Source: Ruminococcus sp. UBA7014
GTDB lineage: Bacteria; Bacillota; Clostridia; Oscillospirales; Ruminococcaceae
Assembly (NCBI GenBank): GCA_002449575.1
Contig: DJXC01000009.1
Coordinates: 1 to 16,420 of the forward strand
DNA length: 16,420 bases
Reading direction: 5' to 3'
Positions 1-7,019 of this stretch are shown here, in pieces; positions within the stretch are counted from its first letter, which is position 1; each line of letters starts with the position of its first letter. The notes below the pieces were generated by a model, which was not told the origin of the DNA, made no database searches, and saw only the letters and a program-made list of their open reading frames with translations. Both the position numbers and the translations under genes were made by a program.

Positions 1-156
1 AAAAAATGTCTGGAAGCGTTTCCAAAAGTAGAAGAAGCCGTTCCCAGCCATACTGAAAATCAGGCTGTTTTAAAACTCAGTACAGAACTGACTGCTCAGG
101 AACTCGGCGATTTGAAAAAAGCCGTTGCAGATGCCGGCTATCAGGTCGAAGATTAA
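1..156 (+). CDS. C-terminal heavy-metal-associated (HMA) domain, probably end of a copper-transporting P-type ATPase (partial)
   Basis: Only the last 51 codons are in the window; the frame is open to the left edge and stops at TAA 154-156. The peptide reads KKCLEAFPKVEEAVPSH... and ends ...LKKAVADAGYQVED. This is the second half of an HMA fold: the helix after the metal-binding CxxC, the A-V-L-K-L strand, then the LKKAV-x-DAGY-x-V ending typical of the family. The CxxC itself would lie just outside the window. HMA domains bind Cu(I) or similar soft metals, either as small chaperones (CopZ) or as domains of CopA-type ATPases. In Firmicutes related to Ruminococcus a C-terminal HMA on the ATPase is common, so I favour CopA, but a free chaperone cannot be excluded. 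No convincing terminator follows directly; the next gene starts 88 bp downstream. Confidence 0.72.
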   Translation, partial: KKCLEAFPKVEEAVPSHTENQAVLKLSTELTAQELGDLKKAVADAGYQVED

Positions 157-172
157 TTTTTTTAAATTTTCA

Positions 173-219
173 TGTATCATATCACAGATGCCGGATATAC
201 TAATATTGTTCCGGAACAA
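173..219 (+). promoter_or_regulatory. Possible promoter with adjoining 14-bp palindrome upstream of the DUF1540 gene
   Basis: A -10-like TATACT lies at 196-201, with only a poor -35 (TGTATC, 173-178) at 17 bp spacing. Directly after it is the perfect palindrome TTGTTCCGGAACAA at 206-219, about where transcription would start. This would suit a repressor operator. The promoter is weak by sequence, so the gene may instead be read through from the HMA gene. Confidence 0.35.
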
Positions 220-244
220 ATCTTGCAAAGAGGTATCTGCTGTT

Positions 245-430
245 ATGAACGAAATGAAGAAAAACTCCAATATCAAATGTACAGTGTCTCAGTGCAGAAA
301 TAATCTCGTCACAGAGGATTACTGCTGTCTGGACTGCATTCATGTCGGCACACATGAAACTGACCCCACTGTACCAGAATGTGTAGACTGTAATTCTTTC
401 GTCAGAAGAACTGACGGTATTATGGATTAA
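245..430 (+). CDS. Small cysteine-rich DUF1540-domain protein
   Basis: A 61-residue protein. The ATG at 245 is chosen because AAGAGGT at 228-234 sits about 10 bases upstream; an upstream in-frame extension to 125 would overlap the HMA gene and lacks a ribosome site. The sequence IKCTVSQCRNN... then YCCLDCIHVGTH... and a final PECVDCNSF match DUF1540: a Cys pair spaced CxxxC near the N-terminus, a Y-C segment leading into an I-x-VG strand, and a closing C-x-x-F. It holds seven cysteines (residues 11, 16, 26, 27, 30, 45 and 48 by hand count), so a metal-binding fold is plausible, but the family's function is unknown. Its place just after a probable copper ATPase suggests, without proving, a link to metal handling or stress. 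A strong terminator follows at 445. Confidence 0.75.
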   Translation: MNEMKKNSNIKCTVSQCRNNLVTEDYCCLDCIHVGTHETDPTVPECVDCNSFVRRTDGIMD

Positions 431-444
431 CCCCCGGAAATACG

Positions 445-486
445 GGCTGTTCCTTCGCATTCTGCCAGGGAACAGCCTCTCTTTTT
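445..486 (+). terminator. Intrinsic terminator after the DUF1540 gene
   Basis: A perfect 9-bp stem GGCTGTTCC (445-453) / GGAACAGCC (469-477) with a 15-base loop is followed by TCTCTTTTT. It closes the HMA/DUF1540 region and separates it from the ireB promoter. Confidence 0.8.
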
Positions 487-560
487 GGACAATCTGCACA
501 AAAAAACTATCTTGAAAGATTGCAAAACAGAGAAAGAATTCGCAAATTTACAGAAAACTA

Positions 561-589
561 TTGTGATAATATCGTAAATCAGTTATAAT
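561..589 (+). promoter_or_regulatory. Housekeeping sigma promoter for the IreB-family gene
   Basis: TTGTGA (561-566), exactly 17 bp, then TATAAT (584-589). Transcription would start near 596, giving a leader of about 45 bases with a strong AAGGAGGGG ribosome site at 625-633. Confidence 0.75.
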
Positions 590-640
590 GATAATGGATA
601 AATTTTTATATTTCTATATTATATAAGGAGGGGTATTGTT

Positions 641-886
641 ATGTTTGACAAAACAATGACATTTTCAATGGACGATGGCGAGGAACTGAAACTGAAACAG
701 ACACTGACGATTATTTACGATGCGCTCCTGCAAAAAGGCTATAATCCAATTAATCAGATTGTAGGTTATATTCTGTCAGAAGACCCAACCTACATAACTA
801 CGCATAATAATGCCCGGAATCTGATTCGCCATATCGATAGGGATGAACTCTTGCAGGTGCTTGTCAAGTCCTATCTGAAAAATTAA
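641..886 (+). CDS. ireB: IreB-family regulatory phosphoprotein (UPF0297/DUF965)
   Basis: An 81-residue protein with the near-invariant IreB core: NPINQIVGYILSEDPTYITT, then the HNNARNLIRHIDRDELL block and the ending SYLKN. Length and the start at 641 (ribosome site AAGGAGGGG at 625-633) match the family. In Enterococcus, IreB is phosphorylated on N-terminal threonines by the PASTA kinase IreK and dampens cephalosporin resistance; here the equivalent residues would be T5 and T7 in FDKTMTFS. In Bacillus and many Firmicutes the gene (yrzL) sits with alaS, ruvX (yrrK) and a DUF1292 gene. None of these is adjacent here: it has its own promoter and is followed by an unrelated deacetylase. Assignment to the family is very secure; the regulatory role in this organism is inferred. 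Confidence 0.93.
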   Translation: MFDKTMTFSMDDGEELKLKQTLTIIYDALLQKGYNPINQIVGYILSEDPTYITTHNNARNLIRHIDRDELLQVLVKSYLKN

Positions 887-893
887 GAAAAGA

Positions 894-958
894 CAGAAAA
901 AGTATATCCGTCTGCATTCTGCATATACTGTTTCTGCGGCAAAAAGCTGCGGAATTTT
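894..958 (+). terminator. Two stem-loops between ireB and the deacetylase gene, weak terminator candidate
   Basis: The first hairpin pairs 894-907 with 923-936 with a single mismatch; no T-run follows it. The second is short, GCGGC (936-940) / GCTGC (946-950) around AAAAA, followed by TTTT at 955-958. Together they could attenuate readthrough from ireB. No clear promoter is visible between them and the next gene, so the deacetylase may depend on partial readthrough. Confidence 0.4.
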
Positions 959-977
959 ACAGAAAAGAGCGAATGCA

Positions 978-1727
978 ATGAATTATCGAACCAGATTGCT
1001 TTCCGGTCTGACAGCCCTTGCTTTGCTGACGGCTTCAACCGGAAATCTGATGACAGTTTCCGCCGGAACTGCCATAGGCTACGGACAGGGGACTCAGGTC
1101 AATGATGCCAATGTGCCGCTCGGTGCGCTGGATTTTGATGCACAGTACGGAAAATATAATGCTTATGCAACCACTCCTGACCGGAGCAGAATTATCATCA
1201 CCTTCGACCAAGGGTATGAAAACGGCTTTACTGGAAATATTCTTGATACACTAAAAGAAAAACAGGTCAGTGCCATTTTCTTCCTGACCGGAGATTATGC
1301 CAAAAAAGAACAGGCTCTCGTCCGGCGTATGATTGCAGAAGGGCATATGCTCGGCAATCACGGCATGACTCATGCCAGTCTGCCCTTGCTTGATGATGCC
1401 GCTGCCCGTGAGGAAATTATGAGCCTGCATGACTATGTGCAGAAAGAATATGACTATACTATGCAATATTTCCGCTGTCCCTGCGGAGAATATTCCGAAC
1501 AGGCTCTCAAAACAGTACAGTCCTGTAATTATAAGACATTGTTCTGGAGCGGGGCGCATGTGGACTGGCTGACTGACAAACAGCCTGACCCGGCACAGTC
1601 CCTCGAAAAACTCACCAGTACTGCACACGGCGGAGAAATTTTGTTGCTGCACTCTGTCTCGGCAACAAATGCACAGATTCTCGGCGAACTCATTGACAGA
1701 CTCCGTGAAAACGGCTATACAGTATAA
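978..1727 (+). CDS. Secreted PdaA-like polysaccharide deacetylase (NodB domain, CE4)
   Basis: A 249-residue protein. An N-terminal signal peptide (basic MNYRTR, hydrophobic 7-25) would be cut after VSA at residue 29. The NodB domain spans about 71-249: motif 1 TFDQGYENG (75-83, D77 the likely base), motif 2 NHGMTH (H128 and H132, metal ligands), motif 3 FRCPCGEYSE (from R166), DW (196-197), and motif 5 LLLHSVS (H225). The FD-x-GYENG signature and the FRxPxGEYSE block point to the PdaA branch, which in Bacillus removes acetyl groups from muramic acid on the way to spore-cortex delta-lactam. As in PdaA the second Asp of the usual TFDDG is replaced, here by Gln78. The protein ends directly after ENGYTV, a few residues earlier than usual. 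The ribosome site (AAAAGAG, 963-969) is weak. A role in cell-wall modification is inferred; the true substrate is open. Confidence 0.85.
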   Translation: MNYRTRLLSGLTALALLTASTGNLMTVSAGTAIGYGQGTQVNDANVPLGALDFDAQYGKYNAYATTPDRSRIIITFDQGYENGFTGNILDTLKEKQVSAIFFLTGDYAKKEQALVRRMIAEGHMLGNHGMTHASLPLLDDAAAREEIMSLHDYVQKEYDYTMQYFRCPCGEYSEQALKTVQSCNYKTLFWSGAHVDWLTDKQPDPAQSLEKLTSTAHGGEILLLHSVSATNAQILGELIDRLRENGYTV

Positions 1728-1732
1728 ATCAT

Positions 1733-1768
1733 AAAACGGCAGGCTTAACAGAAAGCACTGCCGTTTTT
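1733..1768. terminator. Shared bidirectional terminator between deacetylase and Nudix genes
   Basis: Stem AAAACGGCAG (1733-1742) / CTGCCGTTTT (1758-1767) ending in a T-run on the + strand and, read backwards, a T-run on the - strand. The right arm and loop lie inside the last codons of the converging Nudix gene, which stops at 1745, so both genes end in one hairpin. Confidence 0.85.
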
Positions 1769-2170
1769 CTTGATTGCTTTTTTTGCCTTGATGACAATAT
1801 TTTTGTCATTCTCATATGTCAGAATCCGGGAAGCATAGCCAATATCTACCCACCGGATTTCGGAAATTTCTTCTTCCTGAGGCGCATAATTATAATTTTT
1901 CGCACGTCCGATAAAATAAACTACAATTTTCTGCGTATCCCGTTTGGGAGAATAGGAAACTGTCTCCCGGAATGACGGATCAATCATCACATCAATTGCA
2001 GTTTCTTCTTTAATTTCTCGGACAGCAGTTTCCACTTCGGTTTCTCCGGGTTCGATATGTCCCTTGGGAAAAGACCAGTGACCACTGTTGATATGCCGTA
2101 TCAGCAGAATCTCAATATTTCCGCAATGTTTTCGGTATACAATCGCACCGCATGACTTTTCATGCCGCAT
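1745..2170 (-). CDS. Nudix hydrolase, Ap4A-hydrolase-like
   Basis: A 141-residue protein. The start at 2170 is preceded by AAGGAAGGAG seven bases upstream. It opens with KSCGAIVYRK and carries WSFPKGHIEPGET followed by the Nudix box from G37: E43, then R51-E52-I53-K54-E55-E56. E52, E55 and E56 are the metal-binding glutamates. The usual Gly near the end of the box (EExGU) is Ala58. The WSFPKGH-x-E start and short length resemble asymmetric diadenosine tetraphosphate hydrolases of the MutT type, which split Ap4A to ATP and AMP; other nucleoside diphosphate derivatives are possible. It is a single-gene unit with its own promoter (2227-2255) and a terminator shared with the converging deacetylase. 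It diverges from the CPBP protease gene. Confidence 0.88.
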   Translation of the reverse strand: MRHEKSCGAIVYRKHCGNIEILLIRHINSGHWSFPKGHIEPGETEVETAVREIKEETAIDVMIDPSFRETVSYSPKRDTQKIVVYFIGRAKNYNYAPQEEEISEIRWVDIGYASRILTYENDKNIVIKAKKAIKKNGSAFC

Positions 2171-2226
2171 TCAGTTTCTCCTTCCTTTCTTGACTGCCGG
2201 ACAGTTTGTAATCATTTGTTATGAAT

Positions 2227-2255
2227 ATTATAGCATATTTTATCTATTTTGTCCA
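2227..2255 (-). promoter_or_regulatory. Promoter of the Nudix gene
   Basis: Read on the - strand: TGGACA (2255-2250), 17 bp, TATAAT (2232-2227). Five of six and six of six matches to consensus. It faces away from the promoter at 2296-2324. Confidence 0.75.
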
Positions 2256-2270
2256 TATCTTTTTTGTCAC

Positions 2271-2290
2271 TTCTGAAAAAAATTTCAGAA
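2271..2290. repeat. Inverted repeat between two divergent promoters, possible operator
   Basis: Perfect 8-bp arms TTCTGAAA (2271-2278) and TTTCAGAA (2283-2290) around AAAA. It lies just upstream of the -35 element of the CPBP gene and 16 bp from the -35 of the Nudix gene, so one bound protein could act on both. Confidence 0.45.
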
Positions 2291-2295
2291 AACTG

Positions 2296-2324
2296 TTTAC
2301 GGAATCTGAATTTTATGTTATAAT
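2296..2324 (+). promoter_or_regulatory. Promoter of the CPBP protease gene
   Basis: TTTACG (2296-2301), 17 bp, TATAAT (2319-2324). The -35 is a moderate match, the -10 perfect. Transcription would start near 2331, about 33 bases before the chosen ATG. Confidence 0.65.
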
Positions 2325-2363
2325 AAAAAGAAAACTGATAAAATAACAGAAAGGAACATGTGC

Positions 2364-3491
2364 ATGAATGAACAGGAAATCACAGAAGTTTCTGAAATCA
2401 ATCCGAAAAACCCGTTTGCAAATGAAACCGAGTTTGAAGCCTATAATTCTGATTATGGAGAAATAGTGCCGCAAATTCGTATAGAAGGCTGTAAAATACC
2501 ACTGTTTCCGAATCTGCGGGAACGGAACAGAATTCGCCGGTATGAAAATATTGTCGGTGGTTTTCTGCTGGGGCATTTTGCATTGTCAAATATTTTATTT
2601 GTGATACTGGGAGAAGCATTTATTTTCTTTCTTTCACTTGCAGACGGAGCTGCCGGAACACTGCCGGAAAATTATCATTCGCTGGCATGGGAATATTTTG
2701 GAGATACTTCTTCTTATACGGCTTTGATGATGCTTTGTATTGCCGGGTGCAGTATTGCCGTGGCGTGGTTCGGGTGCAAAGCAACTAAAATTCCGGTTTC
2801 CCATCTGTTTCAGACAAAAGATTTCAGTTTGGGGCTGGCAGTCAGCTATATTGCGATTGCACTGCTGATTCAGACCCTTACCGGCTGGGCGGCAATCGGC
2901 ATTGAAGAACTTATGGAAGGCGTAGGCGTTTCGGATTATGACCCGGATTTAATGAAATTTCATGATGTCAAAAGTGTAATCATAGATTTTGTTTATGGTG
3001 TGATTGTTGCACCGATTACAGAAGAATTGCTGGTCAGGGGATTTGTTATGAAAAATCTGAGCCGGGTTAGTCAGCGGTTCGGTATTGTCATGAGTGCATT
3101 TTTCTTCGGGGTATGGCATGAGAATATTCCGCAGTTTATCCTTGCATTTATGGGTGGCTGTTTCTTTGGCTATATCTCAATGAAGCACAATTCCCTTGTG
3201 CCGTCAATTATTGCACATATGGGCGTGAATCTGTGTGCAACAGTGTTTGACTTGTGCGATACCTACCATTGGGATACTGCCAGTGACATATTTAATATTT
3301 TTTATGTTCTGATGGTGATAGCAGGTGCAATTCTGCTGTTGAAAATGCTGATGACAGAACGATTCCCCCGGACAACTCCGGCACAGGCAGAACGAGGCTT
3401 GAGAATTGCTTTGACAAGTCCTCTGCTGATGGGGGTGCTGTTGTGTCATATTGGTTCAGCAGTATTTATGATTGTGCAGGAAAATGTATAA
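2364..3491 (+). CDS. CPBP-family intramembrane glutamic endopeptidase (Abi/CAAX protease-like)
   Basis: A 375-residue membrane protein. ATG 2364 is preferred over ATG 2358 because AAGGA (2351-2355) then sits 8 rather than 2 bases upstream. A soluble, acidic N-terminus (1-60) is followed by several hydrophobic segments (about 62-92, 119-137, 158-175, 207-215, 240-268, 277-295, 305-330, 350-370). The three family motifs are intact: EELLVR (E220, E221, R225), FGVWHEN (H252) and HMGVN (H285, N289). These form the glutamate-based active site in the Rce1-like superfamily. Bacterial members process prenylated or bacteriocin-type peptides, give bacteriocin self-immunity, or act on membrane anti-sigma factors. 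No bacteriocin precursor or exporter is visible nearby, so the substrate is unknown. The unit is monocistronic between a promoter at 2296-2324 and a terminator at 3494. Confidence 0.88.
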   Translation: MNEQEITEVSEINPKNPFANETEFEAYNSDYGEIVPQIRIEGCKIPLFPNLRERNRIRRYENIVGGFLLGHFALSNILFVILGEAFIFFLSLADGAAGTLPENYHSLAWEYFGDTSSYTALMMLCIAGCSIAVAWFGCKATKIPVSHLFQTKDFSLGLAVSYIAIALLIQTLTGWAAIGIEELMEGVGVSDYDPDLMKFHDVKSVIIDFVYGVIVAPITEELLVRGFVMKNLSRVSQRFGIVMSAFFFGVWHENIPQFILAFMGGCFFGYISMKHNSLVPSIIAHMGVNLCATVFDLCDTYHWDTASDIFNIFYVLMVIAGAILLLKMLMTERFPRTTPAQAERGLRIALTSPLLMGVLLCHIGSAVFMIVQENV

Positions 3492-3493
3492 AG

Positions 3494-3527
3494 ATACCCG
3501 TGCTGATGATGCAGCACGGGTATTTTC
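3494..3527. terminator. Strong hairpin terminator between the CPBP and mfd genes
   Basis: A perfect 12-bp stem ATACCCGTGCTG (3494-3505) / CAGCACGGGTAT (3512-3523), 6-base loop, then TTTTC. It closes the protease gene. On the other strand a short T-rich tail (TCTTTAT) follows, so it probably also ends the mfd transcript. Confidence 0.85.
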
Positions 3528-3545
3528 ACTTTCACAGTGATGACT

Positions 3546-6500
3546 TCAGCGTTGAAAAACGGCATTACGCATGGTAAAGATGACTTCCTGCATGAGTGCG
3601 GCGGCGGTCTGCTTCGGCAGAAGCTTTACACCAATATAAGGCTTTCCTGTGCAGGAATACAGAATTCTTCTGCCATATTTTGCTGAAAGTGCAGCAATCT
3701 GTTCATTTTCAGGCATCTGAATATAAAATTGCAATGTGCCGCTTCTCTGTGTGATTTCTGTAATGCCAAGCGAGGCAGCAGAATTCCTCAGCAGAGATAC
3801 TTTGATTAGTCCAAGAATCGCTTTCGGCGGTTCACCGTAACGGTCGATAAGTTCGTCAATCAGTTCGCTTTCGTCAGCTTCATCACGCACAGTTGCAATT
3901 TTCCGGTACATGTCAATTCTGGAAGCATCACTTTGAATATAATTTTCCGGAATATAGGCTTCTGTTTGAATATCGACAGTACAGTTAGAGACTTTCTGAA
4001 TTTTTTCGCCTTTGACTTCAGCAATCGCTTCGTTCAGCATCTGCATGTACATATCATAGCCGACAGTTTCCATATGACCGTGCTGCTGACCGCCGAGAAT
4101 ACTGCCTGCCCCTCTGATTTCGAGGTCACGCATGGCAATGCGGAAACCTGAACCAAACTGTGTGAATTCCCGCATGGCTTCCAGTCGCTTGGAAGCAATT
4201 TCTGTCAGGACTTTATCACGCTTGAATAAGAAATAAGCATAAGCTCTCCGGTTGGAACGTCCGACACGTCCACGGAGCTGATATAACTGACTGAGTCCCA
4301 GCCTGTCAGAATCTTCAATAATGAGAGTATTCACGTTAGCGACATCAACACCGGTTTCAATAATTGTTGTGCAGACAAGAATATCAATTTCGTTTTCAAC
4401 AACGCCCTGCCAGATATCAGACATTTCGTCCTCAGAGAGTCTGCCGTGAGCAACGGCAATTCTGGCATCAGGGAACATACCCTGAATTCTGGCAGCACAG
4501 TTCTGAATAGTGTCAATCCGGTTATGAATGTAATATACCTGACCGCCACGCTTTAATTCTCTGGAAATTGCCTGCATGACAATCCCTTCTTGATATTCCG
4601 TGACATAAGTCTGTACAGGATATCTGTCCTGCGGCGGGTCAGCAAGTACGGACATATCCCGGATACCGGACAAAGCCATATTCAGCGTTCTGGGAATTGG
4701 TGTTGCAGATAATGTCAGTACATCAATTCCGGAAAAAATTTCCTTGAATTTTTCTTTGTGTGCCACACCAAAACGCTGTTCCTCGTCAATGACGGCAAGC
4801 CCTAAAGCATAAAATTTTACATCTTTCTGGACAATTCTGTGTGTGCCGATGATAATATCAATCTTGCCTTTCTCCAAATCAGAAAGGATTTTTTTCTGTT
4901 CTTTAGGGGTTCTGAAACGGGAAAGCATTTCAATTCTGACAGGCATCTGGTCAAATCTCTGGAGAGCGGTTCTGTAATGCTGTAAGGCTAATACAGTAGT
5001 GGGAGCTAAAATAGCACATTGTCTGTCACTGAGTACACACTTCATAGCCGCACGAAAGGCGACTTCTGTTTTTCCAAAGCCGACATCTCCGCATAAAAGT
5101 CTGTCCATAGGTCGGGGACGTTCCATATCCGCCTTGATTTCGCTGATACTCTGCAACTGGTCATCTGTTTCGGCATAGGGGAAACGTTCTTCAAAACGAT
5201 GCTGAATTTCATCATCCGGATAAAAAGCATATCCCTGACTTTTTTCTCGTTTGGCATAGAGTTTCATGAGTTCTTCTGCCATATCCCGGACGGCTTTCCG
5301 GACGTTGTTACAGGTTTTCTGCCACTGTGGAGAGGAAAGCTTGTTCAGACGGACATTGCTTTCGTCCTGTGCGCCGATATAGCGGGAAACTAAATCTAAT
5401 TGTGTGACAGGAACATAAAGCTTTTCTGTTCCGGCATACTGAATAGTGATATAATCTTTGGTGATGCCTTCCATTTCGAGCTTGTGAATTCCCAGAAATC
5501 TGCCGACACCATGCATGGCGTGAACGACTAAGTCACCCGGATGCAGGTCGGAAAGTGTCTGAATTTCCATGCCGGCTTTATGCTTGTGACGGCGTTTCCG
5601 GGAACTGTGCATTTTTGTCTGGACGATTAAAGCCGTTTTATTTTCCGGATAGGCAAAACCGCCGGAAATACTCTTAGCTGTAACAAGTACCGCACCGGGC
5701 GGACATAAATCTTCTTCCTGTGCAATACTGCACCGGATACCGCTTTCCTGCAAATCGCTGACAAGAATCGGGAGTGTCTTTTCGCTGCCGACAGCTAAGA
5801 CAACTCGGTAGCCATGAGAAGTATATTCCTGCAAATCTTCCAGAAGTTGACGGATTTCCCCGCCCCATGTAGCATTCTGCATGGTTTCCATACTGATGAT
5901 TTTCCGGAAAGCGATTCTTTCACTGCCCTGTAAGAACTGACTGACATAGATGCAGTTTCGGTTTTCCAAACAGGACTGTAAAGCAGAAAATTCCTGAATG
6001 CCGTCTTCCAGATTCCGGAATAAAATCCCCTGTTCATAGAGCATCTGTAAATCTTCACGTCTCTGCGCCGAGAGTGCCTGCGCATGACGATGAATATCCG
6101 GATATTCACTCAAAATTACAATTCCGGACAGATAATCTGTCAGATAAACAGCCTTCTGATAAATCAGGGAATAGTACTTGTCAGCATTGACAAGCTGCAA
6201 TCCGGCATGGATTCTGTCAATATCATGATTTAAATTCGCCTGAATTTTTTCTTTATATTTTCCACGGATTTTCTGACATAATGCCTGAATTTTCTCTTTG
6301 AGTTCTTCCGGTGCGTATAATAATTCTGATGCCGGAGAAATTTCCACTTCTGTGATAGTCTGTGTTCTTCTCTGTGTATCAGTATCGAAATAAGAGATAC
6401 TGTCAATTTCGTCACCCCAGAATTCCATTCTGACGGGTTGCAGCATCTGGACAGGGAAAATATCAGCGATTGCACCACGGATGGCAAACTGTCCTTTTCC

Positions 6501-7007
6501 CTCGACAGTTTCACAGCGGACATATCCGGAATGCACCAGCTTTTCCGAAAGTGCCTGTAAATCGACAGTATCACTCTGTTTTAGCCTGATATGAGACTGC
6601 ATAAGAATTTCCGGGGGAATGACAGGCTGCAAAGCGGCTTCAATTCCGGCAGCTACAATGCGGATACGCTTCTGAGAAACTGCGCTTAATACATGCAGTC
6701 TTTCATGTTCGTATTCAAAAGACTTGCTTTCAGCGGAAGTAAACAGCATTTCTTTTGCCGGATAGTGCATAGCAAGCGTTTCGCCTGCCATAGCATTTAT
6801 ATCTGCACAGAGTTTGACAGCTTCGGCTTCCGAGCCGGTCAGGAGCAGAAGGGGCATTTCACTGTTTTTGGCAGCAGTCAGTGCAAACTGTGCCTTATGA
6901 ATTAGTGACAAGCCTGTGACACAAACAGGCATTTCGCCGGACTCCAGTGCAGAAAGCAGTCGTTTCCAGTCGGAAAGTTCTTCAAAAGTATCTGTAAAAA
7001 AATTCAT
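3546..7007 (-). CDS. mfd: Transcription-repair coupling factor Mfd
   Basis: A 1153-residue protein, normal full length for Mfd. It recognises RNA polymerase stalled at DNA lesions, pushes it off by ATP-driven translocation and recruits UvrA. Seen in order: the UvrB-like N-terminal module (about 1-330, with GKGQFAIRG and DIFPV); a basic linker RKRRHKHKAG (about 470-480); the RNA-polymerase-interacting domain (about 487-544, GDLVVHAMHGVGRFLGI); the RecG-like helicase with Walker A GDVGFGKT (640-647), DEEQ box (741-744), SATPIPRT (767-774) and RGRVGR (912-917); and the C-terminal TRCF domain (about 1005-1100). Two adjacent ATGs exist; 7007 is placed better than 7010 behind GGGGG (7018-7014). The pth stop codon is only 12 bp upstream, so the two genes are likely coupled. 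pth-mfd adjacency is classic in Firmicutes. Confidence 0.97.
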   Translation of the reverse strand: MNFFTDTFEELSDWKRLLSALESGEMPVCVTGLSLIHKAQFALTAAKNSEMPLLLLTGSEAEAVKLCADINAMAGETLAMHYPAKEMLFTSAESKSFEYEHERLHVLSAVSQKRIRIVAAGIEAALQPVIPPEILMQSHIRLKQSDTVDLQALSEKLVHSGYVRCETVEGKGQFAIRGAIADIFPVQMLQPVRMEFWGDEIDSISYFDTDTQRRTQTITEVEISPASELLYAPEELKEKIQALCQKIRGKYKEKIQANLNHDIDRIHAGLQLVNADKYYSLIYQKAVYLTDYLSGIVILSEYPDIHRHAQALSAQRREDLQMLYEQGILFRNLEDGIQEFSALQSCLENRNCIYVSQFLQGSERIAFRKIISMETMQNATWGGEIRQLLEDLQEYTSHGYRVVLAVGSEKTLPILVSDLQESGIRCSIAQEEDLCPPGAVLVTAKSISGGFAYPENKTALIVQTKMHSSRKRRHKHKAGMEIQTLSDLHPGDLVVHAMHGVGRFLGIHKLEMEGITKDYITIQYAGTEKLYVPVTQLDLVSRYIGAQDESNVRLNKLSSPQWQKTCNNVRKAVRDMAEELMKLYAKREKSQGYAFYPDDEIQHRFEERFPYAETDDQLQSISEIKADMERPRPMDRLLCGDVGFGKTEVAFRAAMKCVLSDRQCAILAPTTVLALQHYRTALQRFDQMPVRIEMLSRFRTPKEQKKILSDLEKGKIDIIIGTHRIVQKDVKFYALGLAVIDEEQRFGVAHKEKFKEIFSGIDVLTLSATPIPRTLNMALSGIRDMSVLADPPQDRYPVQTYVTEYQEGIVMQAISRELKRGGQVYYIHNRIDTIQNCAARIQGMFPDARIAVAHGRLSEDEMSDIWQGVVENEIDILVCTTIIETGVDVANVNTLIIEDSDRLGLSQLYQLRGRVGRSNRRAYAYFLFKRDKVLTEIASKRLEAMREFTQFGSGFRIAMRDLEIRGAGSILGGQQHGHMETVGYDMYMQMLNEAIAEVKGEKIQKVSNCTVDIQTEAYIPENYIQSDASRIDMYRKIATVRDEADESELIDELIDRYGEPPKAILGLIKVSLLRNSAASLGITEITQRSGTLQFYIQMPENEQIAALSAKYGRRILYSCTGKPYIGVKLLPKQTAAALMQEVIFTMRNAVFQR

Positions 7008-7019
7008 CATACACCCCCG

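Noticed and set aside
11..24. TGGAAGCGTTTCCA, a close match to a loose cre consensus
   Set aside because: It lies inside the HMA coding frame, distant from a promoter, and its two W positions are G and C. Intragenic cre sites exist but nothing else supports one here.
2364..3491. CPBP protease as part of a bacteriocin or abortive-infection cassette
   Set aside because: There is no small double-glycine precursor, ABC exporter, toxin or phage-related gene nearby, and the gene is monocistronic between housekeeping-type genes.
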